The notes under the pieces were generated by a model. The model was not told the DNA's origin, made no database searches, and worked only from the letters and a program-made list of their open reading frames with translations. 64,000 bases of DNA from Streptomyces endocoffeicus (lineage in GTDB: Bacteria > Actinomycetota > Actinomycetes > Streptomycetales > Streptomycetaceae), in NCBI RefSeq assembly GCF_016741935.1, contig NZ_JAERRG010000005.1, forward strand, positions 186,001-250,000, in the 5' to 3' direction. Below are positions 8,213 through 16,254 of the stretch, one piece after another. Within the stretch, counting starts at the first letter, position 1, and each line of letters begins with the position of its first letter. Both the position numbers and the translations under genes were made by a program.

Positions 8213-9072
8213 CGGGCCCCGCTCGGTACGTGGCCGGGGGCACCCGCGTGCCCCTGGTCGTGAGCGGTGTCCTGGACGATGTTGCCGTCGCGGATCCGCA
8301 CCTGCCGGGGCAGCCGGCCGGCGATCTCGGCGTCGTGGGTGATGACCGCGATGGTCGCGCCCTCCTTGTTGAGTTCGTGGATGAGTTCCACGACGGCCTC
8401 GCCGGAGGCGGAGTCCAGCGCGCCGGTCGGCTCGTCGGCGAGGAGCAGATCGGGCTCGCCCACGACCGCGCGGGCGATGGCGACTCGCTGCTTCTGACCG
8501 CCGGACAACTCATGTGGCCGGTGGTTCAGCCGGTCGCCGAGGCCGACCCGTTCCAGGGTCTCCACCGCGCGCCTGCGGCGTTCGGCGCGCGGCAGACCGG
8601 AGTAGAGCAGGCCCTCGGCGACGTTGGCCTGCGCGCTCATGCCCGGTACGAGGTGGAACGCCTGGAAGACGAAGCCGATGTGCTGGGCGCGCAGCGCGGA
8701 CAGGCCGCGGTCGCCGAGCCCGGCCGCGTCATGGCCCGCGATGGTGACCGAACCGGCCGTGGGCTGGTCGAGGGTGCCCACGATGTGCAGCAGGGTCGAC
8801 TTGCCCGACCCCGACGGGCCGACGATGGCCACCAGTTCGCCCCGGCCGATGGTCAGATCCACACCGCGCAGGGCCACGACCCCGCCCGGGTACTCCTTGG
8901 TCACACCCGTCAGCCGCACCACGGGTCCGGTCCGGGCGGCATCGCCGACGGTCATGTCGGCCGCGGTCATGTCGGCGGCGGTCATGTCAGCGGCGGGTAT
9001 GGCGTCGGTCATGTCAGCTGCGGGCATGGCGTCGGCGGTCGCGTCAGGGACTGGGAGGTCAGGGGTGGTCAT
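8209..9072 (-). CDS. ABC transporter ATP-binding protein, MacB/LolD type
   Basis: 287 residues. Walker A GPSGSGKST, Q-loop VFQAFHLVPG, signature LSGGQKQR, Walker B LLLADEPTGALD and H-loop VITHD are all intact. It lies between the permease and the membrane fusion protein with 4-bp overlaps on both sides. The first ~45 residues precede the ATPase domain and carry degenerate AADMT repeats (15-bp DNA units near 8945-9050), an unusual low-complexity extension not needed for the nucleotide-binding domain; it may be a repeat expansion and a later start is conceivable. Confidence 0.94.
   Translation of the reverse strand: MTTPDLPVPDATADAMPAADMTDAIPAADMTAADMTAADMTVGDAARTGPVVRLTGVTKEYPGGVVALRGVDLTIGRGELVAIVGPSGSGKSTLLHIVGTLDQPTAGSVTIAGHDAAGLGDRGLSALRAQHIGFVFQAFHLVPGMSAQANVAEGLLYSGLPRAERRRRAVETLERVGLGDRLNHRPHELSGGQKQRVAIARAVVGEPDLLLADEPTGALDSASGEAVVELIHELNKEGATIAVITHDAEIAGRLPRQVRIRDGNIVQDTAHDQGHAGAPGHVPSGAR
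8945..9050 (-). repeat. 15-bp in-frame repeats in the ABC ATPase N-terminus
   Basis: The DNA shows repeated GTCATGTCGGCGGCG-type units (encoding AADMT on the minus strand), partly diverged to GGTATGGCGTCG and GGCATGGCGTCG forms. All lengths keep the reading frame. Confidence 0.7.
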
Positions 9073-10133
9073 GTCGTGGGCACCCCGACGCGCATACCGT
9101 CCCGCACTCCGGCGCCGGAGACCTCGACCCGGCCTTGAGCGAACATGCCGAGCCGCACCTTGACCTCGCGTGCCTTGCCGCCCGCGACGACCTGGACGCC
9201 GAACGAGCCGTCCTCCAGAGCGAGCAGAGCGCTGACCGGAACGCTGAGCACGTCCTTGCGGATCCGGCCGGTGAACACGACGGTGGCGGGGGATTTGTCG
9301 ACGCCCTCCACCGCACCGGGATCGTCGAAGGTGACAGTGACGTCGACCTTCGGGGCCTTGTCGTCCGGGTCGTCCCCCGTCGTGGCGACCTCGCCCACGG
9401 AGGAGACCGTCCCGTCGGCGACGGTTCCGTCGGGCAACTCCACCCGCACCTTGTGGTCCGGTTTGGCCAGCGCGGCCTCGGAGACCTTGACCTCGAGGCG
9501 CACGACCCGGTCGGAACCGGTGGTGGTCATGATCTTCTGGCCCGGCGCCGCCACGTCGCCGGCCGACGCGTTCACGCTCTGCACCCGCAGCGGGCCGGAC
9601 GCGAAGGCGATCTGGTCGGCCCCGATCCGGCCGGTCTCCGCCAGCCCGTGGTGCTCCTGCCAGCGCTCGACGGCCGCGGCCGTGCCCGCGGTGAACTTGT
9701 CGTCGGCGACGAGGGCGCCGCCGTACCCGAGCTCGACCAGATTCTCCTTCAGTTGCTTGACGTCGGTGCCCGTGTCGCCCTTCCGCAGCGTCCGGTACAT
9801 CGGCTCGCTTCCGTACATCAGGCGTACGTCCTTGCCGCCGAGGGCGTACAGACGGCCGTCCCGCTTGACGGTGGAGCCGCTGCGGGTCACCCAGGTGAGG
9901 GTGCCGGACGCCCCGGCGTTCAGCTTGCGCTCCCGGGAGTAGCCGAGCGTGCCGTCGACGCTGGTGCTGCTGGTCAGGTCGCCGCGCTCGACGCGTTCTG
10001 TCGCCGCGGGCAGTTGGGACCGCCGCGGCCCGGATTCGTCCTTCTGCGGCTGGGCCAGTCCCGTCACCGCGACGCCGCCGCCGATGACGGCCGCGACCAC
10101 GACCAGCGGGACGACGATGGCTGCCCGCCTCAT
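9069..10133 (-). CDS. membrane fusion / peptidoglycan-binding-domain protein of an ABC efflux system
   Basis: 354 residues from ATG 10133, which overlaps the stop of the lipoprotein gene. Residues 1-28 are a signal anchor (AAIVVPLVVVAAVIGGGVAV). Then follow a short barrel/lipoyl-like part, a PG_binding_1 helical domain (LRKGDTGTDVKQLKENLVEL ... FTAGTAAAVERWQEHHGL) in place of the usual coiled-coil hairpin, and a C-terminal beta domain (VLSVPVSALLALEDGSFGVQ, VRLGMFAQGRVEVSG). This architecture is common in Gram-positive MacA-like proteins partnered with MacB-type ABC pairs, as here. The longer upstream reading frame is not supported: it would run antisense-like through the lipoprotein gene in another frame. 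Confidence 0.9.
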   Translation of the reverse strand: MRRAAIVVPLVVVAAVIGGGVAVTGLAQPQKDESGPRRSQLPAATERVERGDLTSSTSVDGTLGYSRERKLNAGASGTLTWVTRSGSTVKRDGRLYALGGKDVRLMYGSEPMYRTLRKGDTGTDVKQLKENLVELGYGGALVADDKFTAGTAAAVERWQEHHGLAETGRIGADQIAFASGPLRVQSVNASAGDVAAPGQKIMTTTGSDRVVRLEVKVSEAALAKPDHKVRVELPDGTVADGTVSSVGEVATTGDDPDDKAPKVDVTVTFDDPGAVEGVDKSPATVVFTGRIRKDVLSVPVSALLALEDGSFGVQVVAGGKAREVKVRLGMFAQGRVEVSGAGVRDGMRVGVPTT

Positions 10134-10684
10134 GCCGCGCACTCGTTGAGGGCCTTGAGGAACTTGTCGGGGTCGGCTCCCTTCGGGACCCGGAAGCCGG
10201 TGTTGGCCCCGTCGGGGCCGGGCTTCGGGTCGGGCATGTCGAAGCCCTTGCCCCGCACGCACTCGGCGATCTTGACCTGCTGGTCGAGCGAGTCCTGCTG
10301 GTCGGCGGCGCCGCCGGAGCCGCCCCCGGCCATGTTGGAGCCGCAGTCCTTGAGCGCCTTGGACCACTTGTCCGCGGATGTGCCCTCCGGCTGCCCGAGC
10401 GTCGCCGAGTGCGGGTCCTCGCCCGGCTTGAGGTCGGGAACGTCGATGCCCTTGCCCCGCAGACACGTGCGCAGCTTCTGGGCCTTGTCGAAAGCGGCCG
10501 AGCCCGAGTCGCCCGAGTCGCCCGAGTCGCCCGAGCCGCCGGACCCGCCCGAAGCGGCCGAACTCTCGGACGAGGACGAATCCTTGGCCCCGTCGGAGTC
10601 GGACGAGCCGGAGCAGCCGGTCACGAACAGGGCCAGACCGGCCGTGGTGGCCGCCAGGGCCAGGGTGAGCCTGTGGTTCCTCAC
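10130..10684 (-). CDS. lipoprotein with duplicated C-RGKG-D-PD motif
   Basis: 184 residues from GTG 10684, preceded by AGGAGAGAG. The signal peptide ends in a lipobox (ALFVTGC), so Cys22 should be lipidated. A Ser/Gly/Asp linker contains GDS repeats (9-bp units near 10505-10535). The mature part carries two related segments, TCLRGKGIDVPD and ECVRGKGFDMPD, spaced about 70 residues apart, followed by DKWSKALKDC and DKFLKALNEC, so four cysteines are arranged as an internal duplication. It is the first gene of the ABC operon and may be an extracytoplasmic sensor or accessory subunit. Function not known. Confidence 0.85.
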   Translation of the reverse strand: MRNHRLTLALAATTAGLALFVTGCSGSSDSDGAKDSSSSESSAASGGSGGSGDSGDSGDSGSAAFDKAQKLRTCLRGKGIDVPDLKPGEDPHSATLGQPEGTSADKWSKALKDCGSNMAGGGSGGAADQQDSLDQQVKIAECVRGKGFDMPDPKPGPDGANTGFRVPKGADPDKFLKALNECAA

Positions 10685-10891
10685 GGTTCTCTCTCCTCGC
10701 GTACGGGCCGCCGCACCGTGTTGCGCGCCGTGTTGCGCGCCGTGCGGCGACCGCGTGGGTTGCGGACAGATCGGAGAGTGACCGATGGGACTGTTTCGTT
10801 TCTCTTACAGACGCACGGGTCTGGCCGCCCAGCCCGGCACCGCGGACACGTGTAACAACGGCGAAAGGCGCCCGTCAGGTAGACAGGGGCC

Positions 10892-11680
10892 ATGCGTGTT
10901 CTGGTGGTGGAAGACAACGCGTTCCTCGCCGAGATGATCGCCGACGGCATGCGCCGCGACGCGATCACGGTCGATGTCGCCCTCGACGGAGTCAGCGCTC
11001 TGCGCAAGCTCCAGTTCGGCGACTACGACGTCCTCGTACTCGATCGCGACCTTCCCGGTATGCACGGCGACGAGGTGTGCCGCCGTCTGGTCGCCGAGGG
11101 CCTGCTCACCCGGGTGCTGATGCTCACCGCCTCGGTGACCGTTCCCGAGCGGGTGGCGGGCCTGAGTCTCGGCGCCGACGACTACCTCACCAAGCCGTTC
11201 GCCTACGAGGAGTTGCTCGCCCGCGTGCTCGCGCTCGGCCGCCGCGTCCAGCCCGCGCTGCCCCCGGTGATCGAGCGTGCCGGGATCACCCTGGACACCG
11301 CCCGCCGTCAGGCCGACCGCGACGGCGCGGCGCTCTCCCTCACCCGCAAGGAGTTCGCCGTCCTCGAAACGCTGATGCGCGCGAACGGCGCCGTCGTCAG
11401 CGGCGAGGACCTCATCGAGAAGGTGTGGGAGGAGAACGCCGGGTACGACACCAACCCCGTGCGCGTCGCCCTGAGCCGCCTGCGCACCAAACTCGGGAGC
11501 CCGCCGGTGATCGAGACCGTCCCCGGCGCCGGATACCGGATCGCCCCCTCCTCCCCGGACACCCCCCGCTCCCCGGACACCCCCCGCTCCCCGGACACCC
11601 CCCGCTCCCCGGATACCCCCCGCTCCCCGGACACATCCGGATCCAGCGGTTCCAGCGGTTCCAGGCGGGCCGGGCGATGA
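10892..11680 (+). CDS. OmpR-family response regulator with repeat-bearing tail
   Basis: 262 residues. Receiver domain with acidic pocket (VVEDN), phosphoacceptor Asp in VLVLDRDLPG and Lys in LTKPF; DNA-binding winged helix with SLTRKEFAVLETLM and the wing VETVPGAGYRI (VIETVPGAGYRIAP). Residues 221-250 are five SPDTPR repeats followed by SGSSGSSGS, a tail beyond the normal end of the winged helix. Its last codons overlap the start of the histidine kinase gene. Divergent from the lipoprotein/ABC operon across 207 bp, it most likely controls that operon (inference from position). Confidence 0.94.
   Translation: MRVLVVEDNAFLAEMIADGMRRDAITVDVALDGVSALRKLQFGDYDVLVLDRDLPGMHGDEVCRRLVAEGLLTRVLMLTASVTVPERVAGLSLGADDYLTKPFAYEELLARVLALGRRVQPALPPVIERAGITLDTARRQADRDGAALSLTRKEFAVLETLMRANGAVVSGEDLIEKVWEENAGYDTNPVRVALSRLRTKLGSPPVIETVPGAGYRIAPSSPDTPRSPDTPRSPDTPRSPDTPRSPDTSGSSGSSGSRRAGR
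11552..11641 (+). repeat. five 18-bp in-frame repeats in the response regulator tail
   Basis: Unit TCCCCGGACACCCCCCGC encodes SPDTPR. Copies 1-3 are identical, copy 4 differs by one silent base (GATACC), and copy 5 is degenerate at its end. High identity indicates recent expansion. Confidence 0.9.
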
Positions 11681-12885
11681 CGCGCCGACTGCTTCCCATG
11701 ACCGCGACGTTGCGCCGACTGCGTCCCACCACGGAGCGGGCCCGCCTCACCGCCCTGTACGGCGGGCTCCTGCTCCTGGCCGGAGGCGTCCTGGCCGGCG
11801 TCATCTACGCACTGCTCCAGGACGACCTGGACGCACGTCTCGGCAAGGCGGTCACCCCCGTGCCGCGCGGGCCGCGGATGACCCCCGACGAGGACACCCC
11901 TCCCGGCGCCGTCCAGGGGGACGAGTACACCGTCGTCCCGGCGAACAAGGTGGGCGAGGCCGCCAAGACACGGACGGTGGCGGCCCTCACCGCCACCACC
12001 CTCAGCCGCCTGCTGACCGTCTCGGGCATCGCGCTCGTCGTCTTCGCGGTGCTCTCGCTCTTCCTGGCCTGGTGGATGGCGGGCCGGGTGCTGCGCCCGG
12101 TCGGCGTTATCACCGCCACCGCCCGCAAGCTCTCCGGGGAGAACCTCCACCAGCGCATCGATCTCAAGGGACCGCCCGGGGAGCTCAAGGCACTGGCCGA
12201 CACCTTCGACCAGATGCTGGGCAGGCTGGAACAACTGGTGACGGCACAGCAGCGGTTCGCGGCGAACGCCGCGCATGAGCTGCGCACACCGCTGGCCGTC
12301 CAGCGGGCCGCCGCCGAGATCGGCCTGGCCGACGCCGACCCCGAACGCGTGGCGTGGATCCGGGCCGAGCTGATCAAGGCCGCGGACACCAGCGAAAGAC
12401 TCATCGAGTCGCTTCTTCTGCTCGCCGCCACCGACCAGGGCATCCAGCGCCGCGAGGACGTCGAGATGGACGAGACGGTCGCGGTCGTCACCGCCGGATT
12501 CTCCGACGAGGCCCGCGAAAAGGCGATCACTGTCACGACCACCGTGGAGCCGCTGACGGTCCCGGGCGACCCGGTCCTGCTCGCCCATCTGGTCCGCAAT
12601 CTCGTCGCCAACGCGGTGGCGTACAACCACCAGGGCGGCAGCATCCGCGTCCACCTCGCCGACCGGGTGCTGCGGGTTTCCAACACGGGCCCGGAGATCC
12701 CCGCGGACACCGTCCACCGGCTCTTCGAACCGTTCCGCCGTCTGAACGAGCGCGCGCACACCCCCGGGGAAGGCGCCGGACTCGGCCTGTCCATCGTCGC
12801 GTCCATCGCGCGGGCCCACGGCGCCGAGGCCACCGCGGACGCCAACCCGGGCGGCGGCCTCTCGGTCAGGGTCCGCTTCCCATGA
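11677..12885 (+). CDS. sensor histidine kinase
   Basis: 402 residues from ATG 11677 (MTRRLLPMTATL), coupled to the response regulator by a 4-bp overlap. Two membrane segments (ALYGGLLLLAGGVLAGVIYAL and LTVSGIALVVFAVLSLFLAWW) flank a ~75-residue extracytoplasmic region. A HAMP linker (RVLRPVGVITATARKLSGEN) leads to the HisKA H-box AANAAHELRTPLA, N-box HLVRNLVANAVAYN, and G-boxes VSNTGPEIP and GEGAGLGLSIV. All catalytic motifs are intact. Partner of the upstream OmpR regulator and probably of the neighbouring ABC system. Confidence 0.94.
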   Translation: MTRRLLPMTATLRRLRPTTERARLTALYGGLLLLAGGVLAGVIYALLQDDLDARLGKAVTPVPRGPRMTPDEDTPPGAVQGDEYTVVPANKVGEAAKTRTVAALTATTLSRLLTVSGIALVVFAVLSLFLAWWMAGRVLRPVGVITATARKLSGENLHQRIDLKGPPGELKALADTFDQMLGRLEQLVTAQQRFAANAAHELRTPLAVQRAAAEIGLADADPERVAWIRAELIKAADTSERLIESLLLLAATDQGIQRREDVEMDETVAVVTAGFSDEAREKAITVTTTVEPLTVPGDPVLLAHLVRNLVANAVAYNHQGGSIRVHLADRVLRVSNTGPEIPADTVHRLFEPFRRLNERAHTPGEGAGLGLSIVASIARAHGAEATADANPGGGLSVRVRFP

Positions 12886-12887
12886 CG

Positions 12888-13745
12888 TCACGCCGTCCGG
12901 GCGTAGTGGTCGGCGATCTCGTCGCTGGTCGTCACCCACACCCCGGGGTGGTTCACCACGTACTCCAGCGCCTGGTCCACGTACCTGTGCCGGAAGGGCT
13001 GATTGATCACGAACGGATGCAGCACCAGCGACATCACCCGCCCGCTGTCGGCCGAGTCCGCGTAGAGCTGGTCGAGCTGGTCCTTGACGATCCGGACGAA
13101 GTCGGGCCCGCTGAGGCTCTTGCCGACGAAGAGCTGGATGTCGTTGACCTCGATCGAGTACGGCACGCTGAGCATCCCGGGCACGTTCAGCCGGTGCGGC
13201 TGGTCGTCGTTGGCCCAGTCCAGTACGTACCGCAGCCCCAGCTCGGCCAGGAGCTCCGGGGTGCGGAAGGTCTCGGTCAGCGCCGGCCCCAGCCAGCCGC
13301 GCGGCCTGCGGCCGGTGGCCTGCTCGATGGTGCCGATCACGTCGGTGAGGTAGGCGCGCTCCTCCTCGGGGGACATGTCCGCCTGGAGGATCGAGTTGTT
13401 CTTGCCGTGCGCCGCCCACACCCAGTTCCGCTCCCGCCCGGCCCGGATGATCTGGGGATAGCGCTCGGCGACATCGGAGTTGAGCATCACGCTCGCCCGC
13501 ACCCGGTGCCGGTCCAGGCTCTCGATCAGCCGCCAGATCCCGACCCGGGGCCCGTAGTCCCGCCACCCGTAGTTCAGCGGATCGGGCGCCAGTGCCCTGG
13601 TGTCGGGGAAGATACTGGTGGAGGGGCGGTCAACCGCGTAGTGCTCGACGTTCAGCCCCACGTAGAAGGCCACCCGGGCGCCGCCGGGCCAGTGGATCGG
13701 GGCGCGTTCGACGATGGGGCTGTAGTCGAAGAGCTCGTTGTCCAT
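12888..13745 (-). CDS. polysaccharide deacetylase family protein, PuuE allantoinase-like subgroup
   Basis: 285 residues, convergent with the histidine kinase and separated from it by only 2 bp. It has the features of the PuuE-like NodB branch: GGARVAFYVGLNVEHY at the N-terminus, YGWRDYGPRVGIWRLIE, RGWLGPALTETFRTPELLAELGL and LHPFVINQPFRHRYVDQAL near the C-terminus. Cytoplasmic, no signal peptide. Proteins of this subgroup act on amides such as allantoin or N-acyl compounds rather than on polysaccharides, but no urate pathway neighbour is present here, so the substrate is open. Confidence 0.85.
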   Translation of the reverse strand: MDNELFDYSPIVERAPIHWPGGARVAFYVGLNVEHYAVDRPSTSIFPDTRALAPDPLNYGWRDYGPRVGIWRLIESLDRHRVRASVMLNSDVAERYPQIIRAGRERNWVWAAHGKNNSILQADMSPEEERAYLTDVIGTIEQATGRRPRGWLGPALTETFRTPELLAELGLRYVLDWANDDQPHRLNVPGMLSVPYSIEVNDIQLFVGKSLSGPDFVRIVKDQLDQLYADSADSGRVMSLVLHPFVINQPFRHRYVDQALEYVVNHPGVWVTTSDEIADHYARTA

Positions 13746-13884
13746 CAGGGCTCACCTCATCTGTGCGGCTCATCTGTGCGGCGGTTCGGCGCCGCTCGAT
13801 GGACATCGTGAAACCCTCACACAAGTGAGAAGGTCAAGTGGCCTGCCCTCGCGAGCTGAGAGACTGCGTCGGCGTACACCGCAG

Positions 13885-13964
13885 TGCTGTGCGTGCCACG
13901 AGTGCCACGAGTGCCGTGCGTGCGATGCGTGCGATAAGTGCGATGAGTGCCATGAGTGCCATGA
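13885..13964. repeat. 9-bp tandem repeats upstream of the 13976 gene
   Basis: About eight degenerate copies of GTGCCACGA / GTGCGATGA / GTGCCATGA run up to the Shine-Dalgarno AGGAAGG (13964-13970). In one plus frame they read as a Cys-rich string (CHECHEC...), in another as SATSAT/MRAISAM; neither looks like a true product. Confidence 0.8.
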
Positions 13965-13975
13965 GGAAGGACGCC

Positions 13976-14710
13976 ATGACGCCGCCCAACGAGCTTCCGC
14001 CACCGCCGCCCGCTCCGGACGAGCGGCCGTGGAAGGACCGCGCCGGGTTGCTCGATGAGCGGGCGCGGGCGATGGGGGCGCTGGCGCGGTGGTACCTGGC
14101 GCCGCACCGGGCGCTGCTGCTGTGGCTGTCCGCGCTCGTCTTCGCGCTGGGGTGGAGCCTCGCGGTCTCGGGGTTCCAGTTCCTGGTGAAGGGCGAGATC
14201 ATCGAGCACGTACTGGGCGTGATCTTCCTGGGTCTCGCCCTGGGCGCCACGGTCCCCTCCAGCCTCGGGGTGGTCTCCGGCATCCGGCGCGATGTCTTCG
14301 TGGGCGCGTGCCTCCGCGACTGGGCGGAGCTGGAGCGCGATCCCCAGTCGCTGCCGCACTGGCGGGTCTCCGGCGGCGCTCTCCTGTGGCTGGGCCCGTC
14401 CATCGTGCTGACCTGCCTGGGGCTGGCGCTGGGCGGGTTCGCCGTCGTCTCGGACGTCGGCACGGAGAGCGTCGGCACGGTCGCCGGTATCGGCCTGGTC
14501 TTCGCGGCCGCCGGAGCGCTCGGCATGGCCAAGGCGATCGACTACTACCGCCTGGTCAGACGCGAACTCCGCCCCCTCCGTCCCGACACCGGCGGCCCCG
14601 GCACCGGCGGCCCCGGTACCGGCGCTCCGGACGCCCGCCGTCCGGACGCCCGCCGTCCGGACTCCGGCTATGACGACGGCTTGTCCGACGACGGCTTCTG
14701 CAGCGACTGA
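13976..14710 (+). CDS. four-helix membrane protein, unknown function
   Basis: 244 residues from ATG 13976 with AGGAAGG just upstream. After a Pro-rich N-terminus (PPNELPPPPPAPDE) come two pairs of hydrophobic segments: LLLWLSALVFALGWSLAVSG with VLGVIFLGLALGATVPSSLG, and LWLGPSIVLTCLGLALGGFA with VAGIGLVFAAAGALGMA. The C-terminus is low complexity (GTGGPGTGGPGTGAPDARRP) and overlaps the convergent gene at 14668-15000 by 43 bp. No family recognised. Confidence 0.8.
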   Translation: MTPPNELPPPPPAPDERPWKDRAGLLDERARAMGALARWYLAPHRALLLWLSALVFALGWSLAVSGFQFLVKGEIIEHVLGVIFLGLALGATVPSSLGVVSGIRRDVFVGACLRDWAELERDPQSLPHWRVSGGALLWLGPSIVLTCLGLALGGFAVVSDVGTESVGTVAGIGLVFAAAGALGMAKAIDYYRLVRRELRPLRPDTGGPGTGGPGTGAPDARRPDARRPDSGYDDGLSDDGFCSD

Positions 14711-15000
14711 AAGCGGGTCCGCAGCTCCTCGTACCGCTCACCCGGGGTCTCCCCGCGCTCCTTGGCCACCTCCTCGATCCGGGCCAGCAGCTGCCTGACC
14801 CGCACGGCGTCCGTATAGGCGTCGCGCTCCAGCTTCTTGTACGCGGCGGCGGCCGGGGCCTTGTGATCGTCGGGGTCCACCGACTGCCTCAGATGGCCGA
14901 GACGCTCGATCTGTTCCTCAAGGTAACTGAGCATCCCCTCAAGGTCTTTGATGAGATCCGACAGATCCTGGTCCGATACGGACAGTTTGTCTTTACTCAT
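14668..15000 (-). CDS. small helical (coiled-coil) hypothetical protein
   Basis: 110 residues, highly charged and almost entirely helical: DLSDLIKDLEGMLSYLEEQI, then AYKKLERDAYTDAVRVRQLL and ARIEEVAKERGETPGERYEE. No signal or membrane segment. Codon choice follows the local high-GC bias apart from the first third, which is AT-richer (GATCTGTCGGATCTC-like). The last 14 codons overlap the tail of the convergent membrane-protein gene. Possibly a structural or partner protein; function unknown. Confidence 0.72.
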   Translation of the reverse strand: MSKDKLSVSDQDLSDLIKDLEGMLSYLEEQIERLGHLRQSVDPDDHKAPAAAAYKKLERDAYTDAVRVRQLLARIEEVAKERGETPGERYEELRTRFQSLQKPSSDKPSS

Positions 15001-15100
15001 GTTTCATCCGTCCCTGCCACCCTCCCATCGGCCCATTAGCGGGATGATCGTGCCATGACCGGGGCCGGTGTGGAGAGCCACCTGGGTAACTCCTCTGCCG

Positions 15101-15937
15101 TCAGTCCGGCAGGACCGTGCCCGGGGGCAGCTCGATTCCGAAGTCGGCGGCGAGAACGCGCAGCACCTCGTCGTTGTGGGCGAGTTCGCGCTCCTTACGG
15201 TTGCCGTTGGAGTGGGTCTCGACGAGAGTCCGCCCGGACAGGAGGAGATGGTGGTCCAGGGCGGTGCGCTGGACGTGGAGGGTGTGCTGGAAGGGCGAGC
15301 GCGGGTTGGTGGCGACGTGCCAGTTGATGACCCCGTAGTCGGACGCCTCGAAAGGCTCGCGGGTGAAGGCGTACTGGTCCTGCCAGGAGCCGTCGAGGAA
15401 CGCCTGGAACACCCACAGGTCCTCCAGCCCCTCCGGGTACGGCTCGCGGACGTAGCGATGGCGGCGGGTGCCGTCGTGGAACTCGGTGTCGGCGACGAGC
15501 GGCACGGCCTCCAGAAGGCCGCCGACGCTGCCGAAGCCCACATCGGCCACGTACCGCCGCTCCTCACCCGGGATCCCGACCAGCAGCAGCATGTGGGTGC
15601 GCGGGCGGACCGTCCCGGGCGCCGCTCCGACCCGGACGCGGGCGGTGAGGCCGGTGACACGGAAGCCGAGGGCGGTGAGGGCGGCGGTCAGCAGCGTGTT
15701 GTGCTCGTAGCAGTAACCGCCGCGCCGGTCGCGGACCAGCTTGGCCTCGAGGTCGGGGACGGCGAGGGAGGGGGCCGAGCCGAGGAGGGGGTCGAGGTTC
15801 TCGAACGGTATGGACGTGAGGTGCGCCCGGTGCACCGCCCGCAGCGTCTCCACGGTGGGCGCGGGGCGACGGTCGCCCGTCCAGCCGATACGCGTCAGAT
15901 AGGCGTCGAGGTCAAGGGCGATACGGGCCGGTTCCAT
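15101..15937 (-). CDS. nat: arylamine N-acetyltransferase
   Basis: 278 residues from ATG 15937 (MEPARIALDLDAYLTRIGW), the typical NAT length. The Cys-His-Asp triad is visible: Cys in RRGGYCYEHN, His in RPRTHMLLLV and Asp in YVADVGFG. The enzyme transfers acetyl from acetyl-CoA to arylamines or hydrazines in the cytoplasm and homologues serve as amide synthases in ansamycin pathways, though none is nearby. The upstream in-frame extension to 15982 lacks conservation and a good ribosome site. Confidence 0.92.
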   Translation of the reverse strand: MEPARIALDLDAYLTRIGWTGDRRPAPTVETLRAVHRAHLTSIPFENLDPLLGSAPSLAVPDLEAKLVRDRRGGYCYEHNTLLTAALTALGFRVTGLTARVRVGAAPGTVRPRTHMLLLVGIPGEERRYVADVGFGSVGGLLEAVPLVADTEFHDGTRRHRYVREPYPEGLEDLWVFQAFLDGSWQDQYAFTREPFEASDYGVINWHVATNPRSPFQHTLHVQRTALDHHLLLSGRTLVETHSNGNRKERELAHNDEVLRVLAADFGIELPPGTVLPD

Positions 15938-16031
15938 ACTGCCGACCGTAACGCCGGATCCCCGGTACCGGCCTCCGCTCATGGTGGGGGCCTCGCCTGG
16001 TCCTCTGGACGTAGGTCCGTTACGCCGTTCG

Positions 16032-16244
16032 TTACGTCTCCGGCACCGCCGCGAGGTGATCGAGCGCGCCCACCTTGATCGACTGGAGCAGGGCTCCCAG
16101 CCTCGCGGGGCTCGTGGTGAGGACCGTACGGGGGTCGTCGCTCTCGCGGAGGGCGACCGTGGTGCCTATGAAGGCGAGCTCTATGCAGGAGTTCCCGTCC
16201 CCCGCACTGGAATAGGAGGATTTCTGCCAGTTGACCTCGGTCAT
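16032..16244 (-). CDS. DUF397 domain protein
   Basis: 70 residues: TEVNWQKSSYSSAGDGNSCIE, then VALRESDDPRTVLTTSPA and a C-terminal LGALLQSIKVGALD. The WxKSSYSS and DSKDP-like RESDDP elements define DUF397. It starts 10 bp after the stop of the XRE regulator gene, an arrangement seen many times per Streptomyces genome. The product is thought to partner or antagonise the adjacent WhiJ-like regulator. Confidence 0.92.
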   Translation of the reverse strand: MTEVNWQKSSYSSAGDGNSCIELAFIGTTVALRESDDPRTVLTTSPARLGALLQSIKVGALDHLAAVPET

Positions 16245-16254
16245 CTCCACGCCT

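Noticed and set aside
13738..14058. Cys/His/Glu-rich reading frame (CHECHEC...) resembling a metal-binding protein
   Set aside because: It is produced by translating the 9-bp repeat and then runs in the wrong frame through the 13976 membrane-protein gene; no ribosome site or conserved domain.
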